NCBI RefSeq assembly: GCF_013299185.1
Contig: NZ_JAAFKG010000063.1
Span: forward strand, 1-45,109
Reading direction: 5' to 3'
Length of the DNA: 45,109 bases
Source: Microcoleus sp. bin48.metabat.b7b8b9.023
GTDB lineage: Bacteria > Cyanobacteriota > Cyanobacteriia > Cyanobacteriales > Microcoleaceae
Shown: in pieces, positions 1-7,453 of the stretch
How positions within the stretch are numbered: position 1 is the first letter of the stretch
Layout: each line of letters begins with the position of its first letter
Translations under genes and position numbers: made by a program
The notes under the pieces: model-generated
The model's database searches: none
What the model saw: the letters and a program-made list of their open reading frames with translations, nothing else
What the model was told of the DNA's origin: nothing

Positions 1-206
1 TCGGCGCAAAAAGTCTTCAAGATTAGCTATTTAATCTTCTACTTTTTGAATTTTTGAGCAACAGCTTGCCTGAGATTCAAAGGTGGCTACTTTTAGCTGC
101 GCTCATTTTTTAGTCTAAACTACAGTATTTAGGAATGAAAATTCAATAATTTCAGCATCTTTACGCCCGCTAGCTTTGCAGGCAAGGATTGAAAGTTCGA
201 GATTGC

Positions 207-1241
207 TTAAGTTATTAAATTGCCATTCCTTAGCTGACCAGCGGCCATAATTATCTTAATACAGCAGTCGTATTGTTCCTGAAGATGCTTGTGTCCTAAC
301 TTGATAAGTTGCGCGGGCGTTCCATCAGCTACAGTTTCACTTTTGGTGGCTTTGCATTCTCCCACTACCTGATAGGGAGTTTCACAGTAGAAATCTAATC
401 CACCAGCACCGCCTGTTGATTCTGGATCGAGGCTAGCTTCTGGTTTATTGTTAGAATTTGCAAATCCTAGCTTGACAAAACTTTGGCGGACTAACTTTTC
501 AAAGCCATTACCGTCGCTAGAATTGCCGATTTGTGCGATCGTTTTAATCCAATCTAAATCAGAATCTGGTTTTGTTATAGGTGAATTTTCTGACCAACCT
601 AGAAATATTTTGATTTCTACGTCTAGTTGTTTGGCTTTTGAGTTGGTGGTGGATAAATGCACTAATGCACTTTGCAACTCTTCCAATTCTGGATGTTCTG
701 GCGGCTCTAGTTTTTCCAGTTGTTGACGGCGTTTAGCAAAGATAGACTCGATCAACACAGGCGTTGAATCAGTAACATTTAGGGATTTTGGCAAAGATAT
801 AAAATTGCCGCTGGGATGCACTGGAATTTCAAGCGGCTGAGGTAGCAGATAGACGCGAAGATGAGTTAGAAAAATATAACGTCGTTGCAGGAGAGTTTGC
901 TGTAATGCCTCTGTTGTCCAGACTGTTAACTGTGACAAAGCCTCTAATGATTCTGGATCGTTTAGTATTTGACACCATTCGCATTTAGCCCAAGCTTTTA
1001 TTAAAATCGTCTCAGAAGTTAACTGAGAAAATGAGGTTTTAGCAATTGGTAAAAAACTCGATCGGTAGTATTGCTCATGGGGGAGCAAATTAATCGGGAT
1101 ATTGGCTGGATATAGGGCAAATGACCGACCAGGCTCGATGAATATTCGAGGTCTGGCGGCAATCACTCGCCCTTCGATTAAGGCTTTCACATCTGGCGCA
1201 GGTAACTGCAAAGCCGTATCAACAAAAACAGAATAACTCAT
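207..1241 (-). CDS. DUF1802-like protein with C-terminal PD-(D/E)XK nuclease-type domain
   Basis: A 344-residue protein and the last gene of a three-gene minus-strand cassette, 87 bp after the ATPase gene. Seen: an N-terminal region (about 1-215) with a FALYP motif that reminds me of the cyanobacterial DUF1802 family. A C-terminal part (about 245-335) has the layout of a restriction-endonuclease fold: E248 in GFEKLVRQSF, D283 in GGLDFYC, then E295-x-K297 in GECKATK, matching the E...D...ExK pattern of Mrr-like nucleases. The C-terminus stops about 45 residues after ECK, which looks short for such a domain, so a frayed or truncated end is possible. No signal peptide or membrane segment is visible. 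Inferred role: DNA cleavage as the effector of the cassette, possibly defence. The nuclease fold is fairly likely; the cellular role is unproven. Confidence 0.6.
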   Translation of the reverse strand: MSYSVFVDTALQLPAPDVKALIEGRVIAARPRIFIEPGRSFALYPANIPINLLPHEQYYRSSFLPIAKTSFSQLTSETILIKAWAKCEWCQILNDPESLEALSQLTVWTTEALQQTLLQRRYIFLTHLRVYLLPQPLEIPVHPSGNFISLPKSLNVTDSTPVLIESIFAKRRQQLEKLEPPEHPELEELQSALVHLSTTNSKAKQLDVEIKIFLGWSENSPITKPDSDLDWIKTIAQIGNSSDGNGFEKLVRQSFVKLGFANSNNKPEASLDPESTGGAGGLDFYCETPYQVVGECKATKSETVADGTPAQLIKLGHKHLQEQYDCCIKIIMAAGQLRNGNLIT

Positions 1242-1328
1242 CCACTTATTTGACCTAATAAATTATCCAGTGATTAGTCGAAGTTGTTAATTTCAGTGGT
1301 ATCAGGTAGGAAGGTACTTTCAAGTATA

Positions 1329-3152
1329 CTATTGAGGAACCAAACCATCAGGAATCTGACCTGACGGATCGCTAAGAATTTCACAAATTAGATGATTTTC
1401 ACTAGCCAGCTTTTTCTGAACAATAAACTGCTTTATTTGGTCTTCACTGACATCGTAATCTGCCTGAGCCTTGTTGACAAAATAAATAGCTAATAGAGGC
1501 TTGATATCTTCACTGGCAAGCTTGACAAATTCTCCACCTAATTCTTGAGAAAGAAGTTTGTCTAAAGACTGTTTTCCTACAGTATTCGGCCTAACATCTT
1601 TAGAACGAACTAAACAACCGCGAGTCATATCAAACTTTTGATAATCAATTAATCGCTTTAATGCGGCACTCACAAATCTTGCGCCAGATTCTTGAACAAC
1701 TGCCACTACTATCTTGACAGACTTTCCATTTTCTTTACCTCGAATTCTAAAGTGGAGATAACCTCTGTCTACAGCTTTAGTTTGTACCTTTTCAATCTCC
1801 TCAACTTGCACTCCTTCCAAAGTCTCGCCTTTTACTGCAAGGAAGGCGAAATATAGAGCCTCGGCTAAAATAGTGCTATCCTCAAAATATTTCTCGATTG
1901 TTTCCTCAAGTGCATTCAGTTCGTTGTTAAAAGCAAGTTCAACTTGATGGAGTGGATCTGTTGCGATTGGCGATGGAGTATTATCACCAGGTACTTTCCA
2001 ATTCTTAGCACACTCCTCTAAAACCTTTCTGACAATTAACTTTTCTTTTCCCAGTTCTCTCAGTTCACCTTCATCAAAAGGATAAACAGGATCAGGTGGA
2101 ATTAAATCTTTACTGTCATAAAAATCTTGGAGCCATTGAGAAACTAGAGTCACTACATCATCAGCATTGAGATACTTTAAATCAAAAATCTTTTCACCCA
2201 TTCTAGCTGTGACTGACTCTGCCTGCGGTAATGCTCTAATGTTAAACCAAGTTTCATCAAACATAGCTGTCATTAAGACACCTCGTTTAATTTTACCGTA
2301 CAGGTCTTTTACTAAGAGTGCGACGACCTGCGCCCTGTTGAAACCAGCTTCATTCCGATCTACACTCTCTAACTCATCAAAGCCAATTACTAGAGTTCTG
2401 TAATCACCGATTAAGTCTAAAATTTGGCAGACAGTTTGAAATGCTTCGCCTTCTTTATCATCTTCCGTAGAATTTGGTAAACCCATTGCATCAGCTTGTG
2501 TCTGTGCCAAGGCTCTTCCAGATAGCCAGTTAATGGCAAAGCTCACTTTATCTGAAGAAAGTGTCCACAGAATAGCCTGTATCAAATAGGGATTTTCGAT
2601 ATTTGGCTTAATTTGAAGCACTTTTGCAGTTAAGGCATCAACGTCTAATTTATGATTTTCAGCTAAGATCCCAGGAAATTGCTTGACTAGCTGCTGAGGT
2701 ATGTAAGTTTCCCCTAATGCCTCATTGATTAAAGCAGTTGCTAATTCTTGCCACTGCATTACGCCTTCGTTACCAATCCGTTTCAGGCTTGAGGACAAAG
2801 TGTTTAGAAAGTTAGCGTTGACTCGGTTTAAGTTTCCATAGTCTACGTCGCTCATATAAACAAAGAAAGAGCCACCTTCATCTAGAAGGCGGCGACGAAT
2901 CCGACTGATTAAGTGGCTTTTTCCTAGACCTTTTTCAGCTCTGATCGTGATACCACTAACTGTGCGATACCCGGCACGAATTTGCTTGATTGCCTGAAAA
3001 ACACCATCAGAGGCATGAGCATTGATAGAAGGAACGTCAGGAAAACTTGGCTTCCAAATATCATTACTCCTGACTATTAACGATCGGTCAAAAGGGTTTT
3101 GATTTGCAATAGCTTTACTGAGATATGCGATTGAGGAGTGAAAGTCATTCAT
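1329..3152 (-). CDS. AAA-type P-loop ATPase (Orc/Cdc6-like appearance)
   Basis: A 607-residue protein, the middle gene of the cassette. It starts at ATG 3152, 67 bp after the winged-helix gene, and is followed by the nuclease gene. Seen: Walker A at residues 72-79 (AEKGLGKS, fitting [AG]xxxxGK[ST]) and Walker B near residue 260 (TLVIGFDELESVD, a hydrophobic run ending in D-E). The region before Walker A (FDRSLIVRS ... DVPSINAHASDGVF) is typical of stand-alone AAA ATPases that bind one nucleotide and a DNA or protein target. The C-terminal 200 residues have no motif that I recognise. No membrane segments. Inferred: an NTP-driven sensor or motor working with the two flanking proteins. It is not BrxC, DndF-H or Septu PtuA by any feature I can see, but I cannot exclude a distant relation. 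Confidence 0.65.
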   Translation of the reverse strand: MNDFHSSIAYLSKAIANQNPFDRSLIVRSNDIWKPSFPDVPSINAHASDGVFQAIKQIRAGYRTVSGITIRAEKGLGKSHLISRIRRRLLDEGGSFFVYMSDVDYGNLNRVNANFLNTLSSSLKRIGNEGVMQWQELATALINEALGETYIPQQLVKQFPGILAENHKLDVDALTAKVLQIKPNIENPYLIQAILWTLSSDKVSFAINWLSGRALAQTQADAMGLPNSTEDDKEGEAFQTVCQILDLIGDYRTLVIGFDELESVDRNEAGFNRAQVVALLVKDLYGKIKRGVLMTAMFDETWFNIRALPQAESVTARMGEKIFDLKYLNADDVVTLVSQWLQDFYDSKDLIPPDPVYPFDEGELRELGKEKLIVRKVLEECAKNWKVPGDNTPSPIATDPLHQVELAFNNELNALEETIEKYFEDSTILAEALYFAFLAVKGETLEGVQVEEIEKVQTKAVDRGYLHFRIRGKENGKSVKIVVAVVQESGARFVSAALKRLIDYQKFDMTRGCLVRSKDVRPNTVGKQSLDKLLSQELGGEFVKLASEDIKPLLAIYFVNKAQADYDVSEDQIKQFIVQKKLASENHLICEILSDPSGQIPDGLVPQ

Positions 3153-3219
3153 CGTTTTGTGTGAGTGTGAAGAGATAATGGAGCGAATGCAGTTGAGGAA
3201 AACTAAGAACTCAAGTTAA

Positions 3220-3939
3220 TTAGGTTAAACGCTTGACATAGCAGCGCAAACCGTTTACTTTTGTGGTGATAGAATCTTCGATTTTGTCGGGGGCGCTGTC
3301 TTCTACACTGCCACCTATAAGTTGGAGAATATCTTGAGCCTGCATTTCCAACAGCCACTCGTTGAATTGCGATCGCCCAACTCTTTCCCCGATCGCCCGC
3401 CGCATCCGATAAATCGGCACTAAATCGTCTAAGTTATAATCCCGGTTCAAGCTGTCGTACACATCCAACGCCACAGCCTTAAATTCTTCATAGGATGCGA
3501 TCGCCCCTGCATCCTTCTTCCCCGTCTCCACAGCAACACTCGCCGCACCATCCTGATGCCGAATCCACTTCAGCAGAGCATTTCCCAGCCGAGTACCGAT
3601 TTGAGAACCATCAAACTCAAACAGAGAATCTGGACTTTTCAAGCCCTGCGCTAAAACCTCTTTCCCCTTCGCACTCAACTCCACCCGCGTCACCCGATTT
3701 ACCAGCGAATACTCGATCGCCCCGGATTCCTGCAACTGCGCGAGCACTTCCAGATACTTCTGACTCGTCTCATTAGTCCGGACAATCCGCTTCGTCAAAT
3801 CCCCTTTTTTAACCGGAATCTGACCGCCACCCAAATCCCACAAATTCAGCAATACCCGAACTTTCGCCTTCGCATCCCAAACCGCTTGCTCTTCCGGTGT
3901 CAAAGTTTTAGACACAGCAATTTCATTTTGCTCAGACAT
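3220..3939 (-). CDS. Predicted winged-helix DNA-binding protein, first gene of the ATPase/nuclease cassette
   Basis: A 239-residue soluble protein. ATG at 3939 is preceded by AAAGGT at good ribosome-binding distance. Residues about 20-100 look like a winged helix: a helical start (VWDAKAKVRVLLNLWDL), a basic middle (KKGDLTKRIVRT), a helix resembling a recognition helix (SQKYLEVLAQLQESGAIEYS) and a strand pair (VTRVELSAKGKEVL). A second part (about 150-239) resembles another compact helical domain ending in a strand (NGLRCYVKRL). The gene heads the operon, so it may repress the cassette, recognise DNA for it, or both. I do not recognise a named family. The gap upstream to 4485 holds no other gene that could belong to the unit. 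Confidence 0.55.
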   Translation of the reverse strand: MSEQNEIAVSKTLTPEEQAVWDAKAKVRVLLNLWDLGGGQIPVKKGDLTKRIVRTNETSQKYLEVLAQLQESGAIEYSLVNRVTRVELSAKGKEVLAQGLKSPDSLFEFDGSQIGTRLGNALLKWIRHQDGAASVAVETGKKDAGAIASYEEFKAVALDVYDSLNRDYNLDDLVPIYRMRRAIGERVGRSQFNEWLLEMQAQDILQLIGGSVEDSAPDKIEDSITTKVNGLRCYVKRLT

Positions 3940-4485
3940 ATGTATACCTTTAAATCCCTATTGTTAGTATCAAATCTTACCAGAAATTTTGCTAAAAAAC
4001 ATCTCAACTTCTCAGCAAAATAGCGCGCGAGACCGCGCACAACCCATGCAAACTTCATTTTAAAATAATTGGCATTGACTAAAATTTGATTATTTGATAG
4101 AATGAGTGGTTGGACGATCGATCGAACTTCAAAATATCTACAGTCAATAAGAGCGATCGAACATTTCAATCAAAACAATCGGAATCAACGCCACTTACCA
4201 GAAAGAATTGGTTGAAAGCCGGAAGCCCGGAAAAAAATAAAATCAGACGATTGATTACTCTAATTCTCTTCATTCCAGGTAGAGGTCGCTGTCTATTTTC
4301 AACTGTCAACTGTCAACTAAAAACCTAGCAACCTCAACAAATATAGCGCTCCCAACCGCAGTCAACTAGCAGCAATTCACCTTAAGTGTGACTTTAGTTC
4401 GATCCCCACTTCAGCCTTTAGAAAGACGAATTCAACCGAAATATCTTGTTACATTGCGATCGAAGCATAGAAGAGAATTTTACCC
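3940..4485. other. Intergenic region with dispersed repeat, copy 1
   Basis: This gap separates the divergent cassette and rhodanese gene. At about 4194-4318 it holds an element that recurs in inverse orientation at about 13370-13504: both share CTTTCTGG-type ends, the words AGAATTGGTTGAAAGCC and GTAGAGGTCGCT, and a run of CAACTGT heptamers. The rest is AT-rich with several CGATCG words; promoters for both flanking genes should lie here but no clear -35/-10 pair stands out. No credible gene. Confidence 0.6.
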
Positions 4486-4965
4486 ATGAAAACTATTCCA
4501 GACCAAATTGCAGACATCAAAGAAAAACTGCCAGATTTCACTCCCACCCCTCCCGGTTTAAAAGCTCAAGTATCCAGCCACGACCTCAAAGCCCGCTTAG
4601 ATTGGGGCGAACCCGGACTGACAATCATTGACGCCCGCGATTTTGAAAGCTTCGACAAAAGCCGCATTACCGGCGCCGCACCAATGCCAATGGACGAATT
4701 AGTAGAGCGAGCAAAAGCCAGCCTAGAACCCGTTCGCGACATCTACATCTACGGCGAAACCGACGAACAAACTGCTGAAGCAGCCAATCTTCTACGCGCA
4801 GCCGGCTTTAGAAAAGTAGCCGAATTAAAAGGCGGAATTCCTGCTTGGAAAGCCATCGACGGCCCCATCGACGGCGCTCTAGAACACGATAATCCCGGCC
4901 CCGACGCCTACAACGTTTTCGCTCGCCTGCAACATCACGCCAAAGCCCAGAAAATTAACAAATAA
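4486..4965 (+). CDS. Rhodanese-like domain protein lacking the catalytic cysteine
   Basis: A 159-residue protein starting at ATG 4486. Residues about 26-130 have the rhodanese layout: the start of the fold (LTIIDARDFESFDKSRITGA, typical of the D-x-R and H/R-x-x-G-A motifs), a strand before the active-site loop (DIYIYG, residues 85-90), and the closing motif (GFRKVAELKGGIPAW, 107-121). The active loop reads GETDEQT instead of C-x5-R/T; the whole protein has no cysteine, so it cannot form the persulfide intermediate of sulfurtransferases. Known from the family: Cys-less rhodanese domains are thought to bind or regulate rather than transfer sulfur. A hairpin terminator follows at 5008-5041. Function otherwise unknown. 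Confidence 0.8.
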   Translation: MKTIPDQIADIKEKLPDFTPTPPGLKAQVSSHDLKARLDWGEPGLTIIDARDFESFDKSRITGAAPMPMDELVERAKASLEPVRDIYIYGETDEQTAEAANLLRAAGFRKVAELKGGIPAWKAIDGPIDGALEHDNPGPDAYNVFARLQHHAKAQKINK

Positions 4966-4999
4966 TCTCAGATTCGCGGCACAATTAGCTAAAAAAATC

Positions 5000-5498
5000 T
5001 GACACTTAAAAAACCCGGCATCACAAAATTTACCGGGTTTCTCAATGACAAACCCCAAAAAATAGGTTCGTAGTGAGGACTTCAGTCCGCATCAAAATCA
5101 GAGGACTGAAGTCCTCACTACAAACCCAGAAAATAGGTTCGTAGTGAGGACTTCAGTCCGCATCTCTCATGACTAGGACTTCAGTCCGCATAAAAATTTG
5201 ATTGCTTATATTATCTTTCTCTTATTTTTCCTTCCTCCCGTCCAAATACTGACACTTAAAAAACCCGGCATCACAAAATTTACCGGGTTTCTCAATGACA
5301 AACCCCAAAAAATAGGTTCGTAGTGAGGACTTCAGTCCGCATCAAAATCAGAGGACTGAAGTCCTCACTACAAACCCAGAAAATAGGTTCGTAGTGAGGA
5401 CTTCAGTCCGCATCTCTCATGACTAGGACTTCAGTCCGCATCAAAATTTGATTGCTTATATTATCTTTCTCTTATCTTTCCTTTCTCCCCTCCAAATA
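5000..5498. repeat. 250-bp tandem duplication, including a copy of the Nudix gene 3' end
   Basis: Two nearly identical copies, 5000-5248 and 5250-5498, with a period of exactly 250 bp (for example GACACTTAAAAAACCCGGC starts at 5001 and 5251). Each copy contains the AAACCCGG hairpin, several GTAGTGAGGACTTCAGTCC hairpin units, and at its right edge a sequence coding on the minus strand for the Nudix C-terminus. The left copy of that tail still reads Y-L-D-G-R-K-E-K-stop, against Y-L-E-G-R-K-E-R-stop in the real gene. No other gene lies in this 500-bp gap. Confidence 0.9.
5008..5041 (+). terminator. Hairpin terminator after the rhodanese gene
   Basis: AAACCCGG and CCGGGTTT arms around a 12-nt AT-rich loop, preceded by A residues and followed by TTT. 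The same hairpin is duplicated 250 bp downstream (about 5258-5291) as part of the tandem duplication. It can serve genes arriving from either side. Confidence 0.65.
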
Positions 5499-5897
5499 TG
5501 CCTTAACCTCCCCAAACATCAGGCGGTTTGCATCAAAAGTAATCAACTTAACAGCTTCCTCAGCAGAAACCCAGGCATGATTTTGAACTTCCTCAACTTG
5601 CAAAACCACATCCATCGAATTAACAAAGCCTAAAAAATAAGTCACAGTTTTGTCAATTTCCTCGCCATCTTTAACAAAGGAATAATGTTCCGTAAAACTC
5701 GGCTCATCCAGCATTTCAAAATCCGATATGCCAGTTTCCTCTGCAAATTCTCGCCTAGCCGTTTCCGCTGGAGTTTCCCCCGGATTCGCGTGACCTTTAG
5801 GAAACGCCCAATGTCCTGCTTGATGTTGAATCAACAAAAACAAACGCTCCGCTTCTTTTCCAAAGATTGGGACTATTCCAAAACATTCATCTTTCAT
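5472..5897 (-). CDS. Nudix hydrolase (dinucleoside polyphosphate hydrolase-like)
   Basis: A 141-residue single-domain protein. It has a complete Nudix box G-x5-E-x7-RE-U-x-EE-x-G-U: GHANPGE at about 39-45, then RREFAEETGI, which supplies the glutamates that bind Mg2+. The preceding text (LFLLIQHQAGHWAFPKGH) matches small Nudix enzymes of the Ap4A hydrolase/MutT type, which hydrolyse nucleoside diphosphate-linked compounds in the cytoplasm. Length fits the family. Start ATG 5897 with AGGAAA upstream. Its last eight or so codons lie inside the 250-bp duplicated unit, so the 3' end has a divergent copy 250 bp further on. Exact substrate cannot be read from sequence. Confidence 0.88.
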   Translation of the reverse strand: MKDECFGIVPIFGKEAERLFLLIQHQAGHWAFPKGHANPGETPAETARREFAEETGISDFEMLDEPSFTEHYSFVKDGEEIDKTVTYFLGFVNSMDVVLQVEEVQNHAWVSAEEAVKLITFDANRLMFGEVKAYLEGRKER

Positions 5898-5935
5898 TAT
5901 TATTCTGTTTCCTATTAATTATTGTGTTTTTCAAA

Positions 5936-6070
5936 GGTTCGTAGTGAGGACTTCAGTCCTGTAATTTTGATGCGGACTAAAGTCCTCACTACGAACCTAA
6001 GCGAGTCGGCTGTCCTGTAATTTTGATGCGGACTAAAGTCCTCACTACGAACCTAAGCGAGTCGGCTGTT
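5936..6070. repeat. GTAGTGAGGAC hairpin repeats with duplicated metalloprotease 3' end
   Basis: The hairpin pair starting GGTTCGTAGTGAGGACTTC at about 5936 and ending in ACTACGAACC is followed by a second right arm. GCGAGTCGGCTGT occurs at 6001 and again at 6056 (period 55 bp); this word codes on the minus strand for the last residues of the downstream metalloprotease, so its 3' end is again duplicated together with the repeat. Confidence 0.85.
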
Positions 6071-6770
6071 CGTACACCCGCTTCAAAGTATTAACATCCC
6101 TTGCAGAAATAGCCGGAGGATTCCGCACCTGAGAAAAATAAAGCACATCAGTTTCCAGCAAACTGTGGCCCCAAATTCCCAAAGCGTGCCCCAACTCATG
6201 CCGCGCCGTCGCTGGAATATACTTACCCACTTGATTCGGATTCAAATAAACCGCAAACCGATGAGATAAAACAGTTTTCTCCCCATCCCGACGATTGTAC
6301 AACTCATAGGTGGATTCCCCCGATCGCGATCGCAAAAGCCCTTGACGCAAAGGCGGAGCCTGACGTAAAATTTTAATATCAGCCGCCTCGGAACTATCCA
6401 CGACTTGTAAAGGCAAATAAACCGCCCATTCCCGCACAACACCCAACACTGCTGCTATCCATTCTTCAGACTTATTCCCATCAATCGGACGCTCTACATA
6501 CACCTGAATCGGGAACTTCGACCACAGCAAATGACCGACATTTGGCTGTTTAATGCGATCGAAATAATCGCCGCTATTAGTTGCATCTTGCCAATTAGCC
6601 AGCGTTGGTGGTAAAGGGTGAACCTGTGGAGGGGGCAAAGTATTGGGGAGAGGAGCAAGACTCACGGCACGAGTATTAACCTGAGTCAAAATTATCAGGC
6701 TGCAACAACATAATAAAGCAAATCTCAAGCCTCCGAGCAATCGAGGCTTTATCCTAACTTTCCAGCGCAT
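6045..6770 (-). CDS. Secreted matrixin-like zinc metalloprotease
   Basis: About 241 residues when started at ATG 6770; the open frame extends to a TTG at 6794, but that would run into the upstream repeat, so I prefer the ATG. Seen: a basic N-terminus followed by a hydrophobic stretch (FALLCCCSLIILTQV) as signal peptide or anchor, a proline-rich linker, and near the C-terminus HELGHALGIWGH, the HExxHxxGxxH zinc site of metzincins. The usual Met-turn after the zinc site appears as ETDVLYFS, with leucine where methionine is expected. Known: such peptidases act outside the cytoplasm. The last codons lie within repeat DNA. Substrate unknown; a peptidase call is likely, activity depends on the altered turn. 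Confidence 0.78.
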   Translation of the reverse strand: MRWKVRIKPRLLGGLRFALLCCCSLIILTQVNTRAVSLAPLPNTLPPPQVHPLPPTLANWQDATNSGDYFDRIKQPNVGHLLWSKFPIQVYVERPIDGNKSEEWIAAVLGVVREWAVYLPLQVVDSSEAADIKILRQAPPLRQGLLRSRSGESTYELYNRRDGEKTVLSHRFAVYLNPNQVGKYIPATARHELGHALGIWGHSLLETDVLYFSQVRNPPAISARDVNTLKRVYEQPTRLGS

Positions 6771-6799
6771 TTTTTTGACGGCAGATACACGCAAACAAA

Positions 6800-6835
6800 C
6801 GCAGATAAATGCAAATTATATAAAGTTTATCTGCG
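6800..6835. repeat. Short inverted repeat between secG and the metalloprotease gene
   Basis: CGCAGATAAA at 6800-6809 pairs with TTTATCTGCG at 6826-6835, within a wider stretch rich in CGCAGATAAA-like words (about 6780-6850). It lies downstream of secG and upstream of the metalloprotease, both read on the minus strand. It could end secG transcripts, but there is no T-tract of note. Confidence 0.6.
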
Positions 6836-6861
6836 TTTATCTGCGGTTAAAAATCCTAATC

Positions 6862-7101
6862 TTATAATTTAGGAGTCAACCAACCAGCACTCAAAATAAT
6901 AGTCAAACCCATAAACACAATAGACAGACCCCAAGTAATCCGGTTGAGAGTTGTTTCCGCACTCTTAGCGCTGGTAAATAATTGAGCTTGTCCGCCAATC
7001 CCTCCAATGCCATCGCCTTTAGGACTGTGCAGCAAGACAAAAACTACAAGTCCTAAGGCAGACAAAGACCAGATAACTTGTAACACAGAAACTATATTCA
7101 T
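6862..7101 (-). CDS. secG: Preprotein translocase subunit SecG
   Basis: A 79-residue membrane protein with two hydrophobic helices: about residues 5-24 (VLQVIWSLSALGLVVFVLLH) and 56-72 (WGLSIVFMGLTIILSAG). Between them is the glycine-rich linker PKGDGIGGIGGQAQLF, characteristic of SecG, followed by the conserved SA-x-x-TLNR-x-T turn before helix two. SecG is the small accessory subunit of the SecYEG channel and eases movement of SecA-driven preproteins through plasma and thylakoid membranes. It lies downstream of gpmI on the same strand, an arrangement I know from other cyanobacteria; here 352 bp with repeats separate them. Length is normal. Confidence 0.93.
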   Translation of the reverse strand: MNIVSVLQVIWSLSALGLVVFVLLHSPKGDGIGGIGGQAQLFTSAKSAETTLNRITWGLSIVFMGLTIILSAGWLTPKL

Positions 7102-7453
7102 AATTTAGGGTAATTGGTAATTAGTAATTGGCAATTCATTATCATATCAAATTTAGTCGATCGCACACAACCGCGCTTAGGGACAGGCGACTGCCTTTTG
7201 TCGTGTCAACAATCGCCTGAAAACCTTTGTATCTCTCGTTTGTCGCCGAGGCCAGATCCCCCTAAATCCCCCTTAAAAAGGGGGACTTCGATCCATTTCT
7301 TGTCCCCCCTTGTTAAGGGGGGCTAGGCAGGGTGGTTTTATTGTCGTCACACAAATTAGGTACGTTGTTGGGCTTTAGCCCTCTTTATAAGATTAGGAAA
7401 GAGGGCCCAAGCCCAACAACGTACCTTGGCCCAAGTGTGAGCCTACCTTCGAT
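7102..7453. repeat. Repeat-filled gap between gpmI and secG
   Basis: No gene. Two dispersed repeats are visible. One at about 7255-7333 is built of CCCCCTTAAAAAGGGGG and CCCCCCTTGTTAAGGGGGG palindromes; the same family sits in frame inside thiL. The other at 7359-7425 is a long hairpin with GGTACGTTGTTGGGC on the left and GCCCAACAACGTACC on the right, whose relatives occur at 13583-13626 and 13774-13800. The hairpin could terminate gpmI transcripts. Confidence 0.8.

Noticed and set aside
5448..5633. Small plus-strand frame across the Nudix 3' end
   Set aside because: Antisense to a clear gene and within the duplicated unit.
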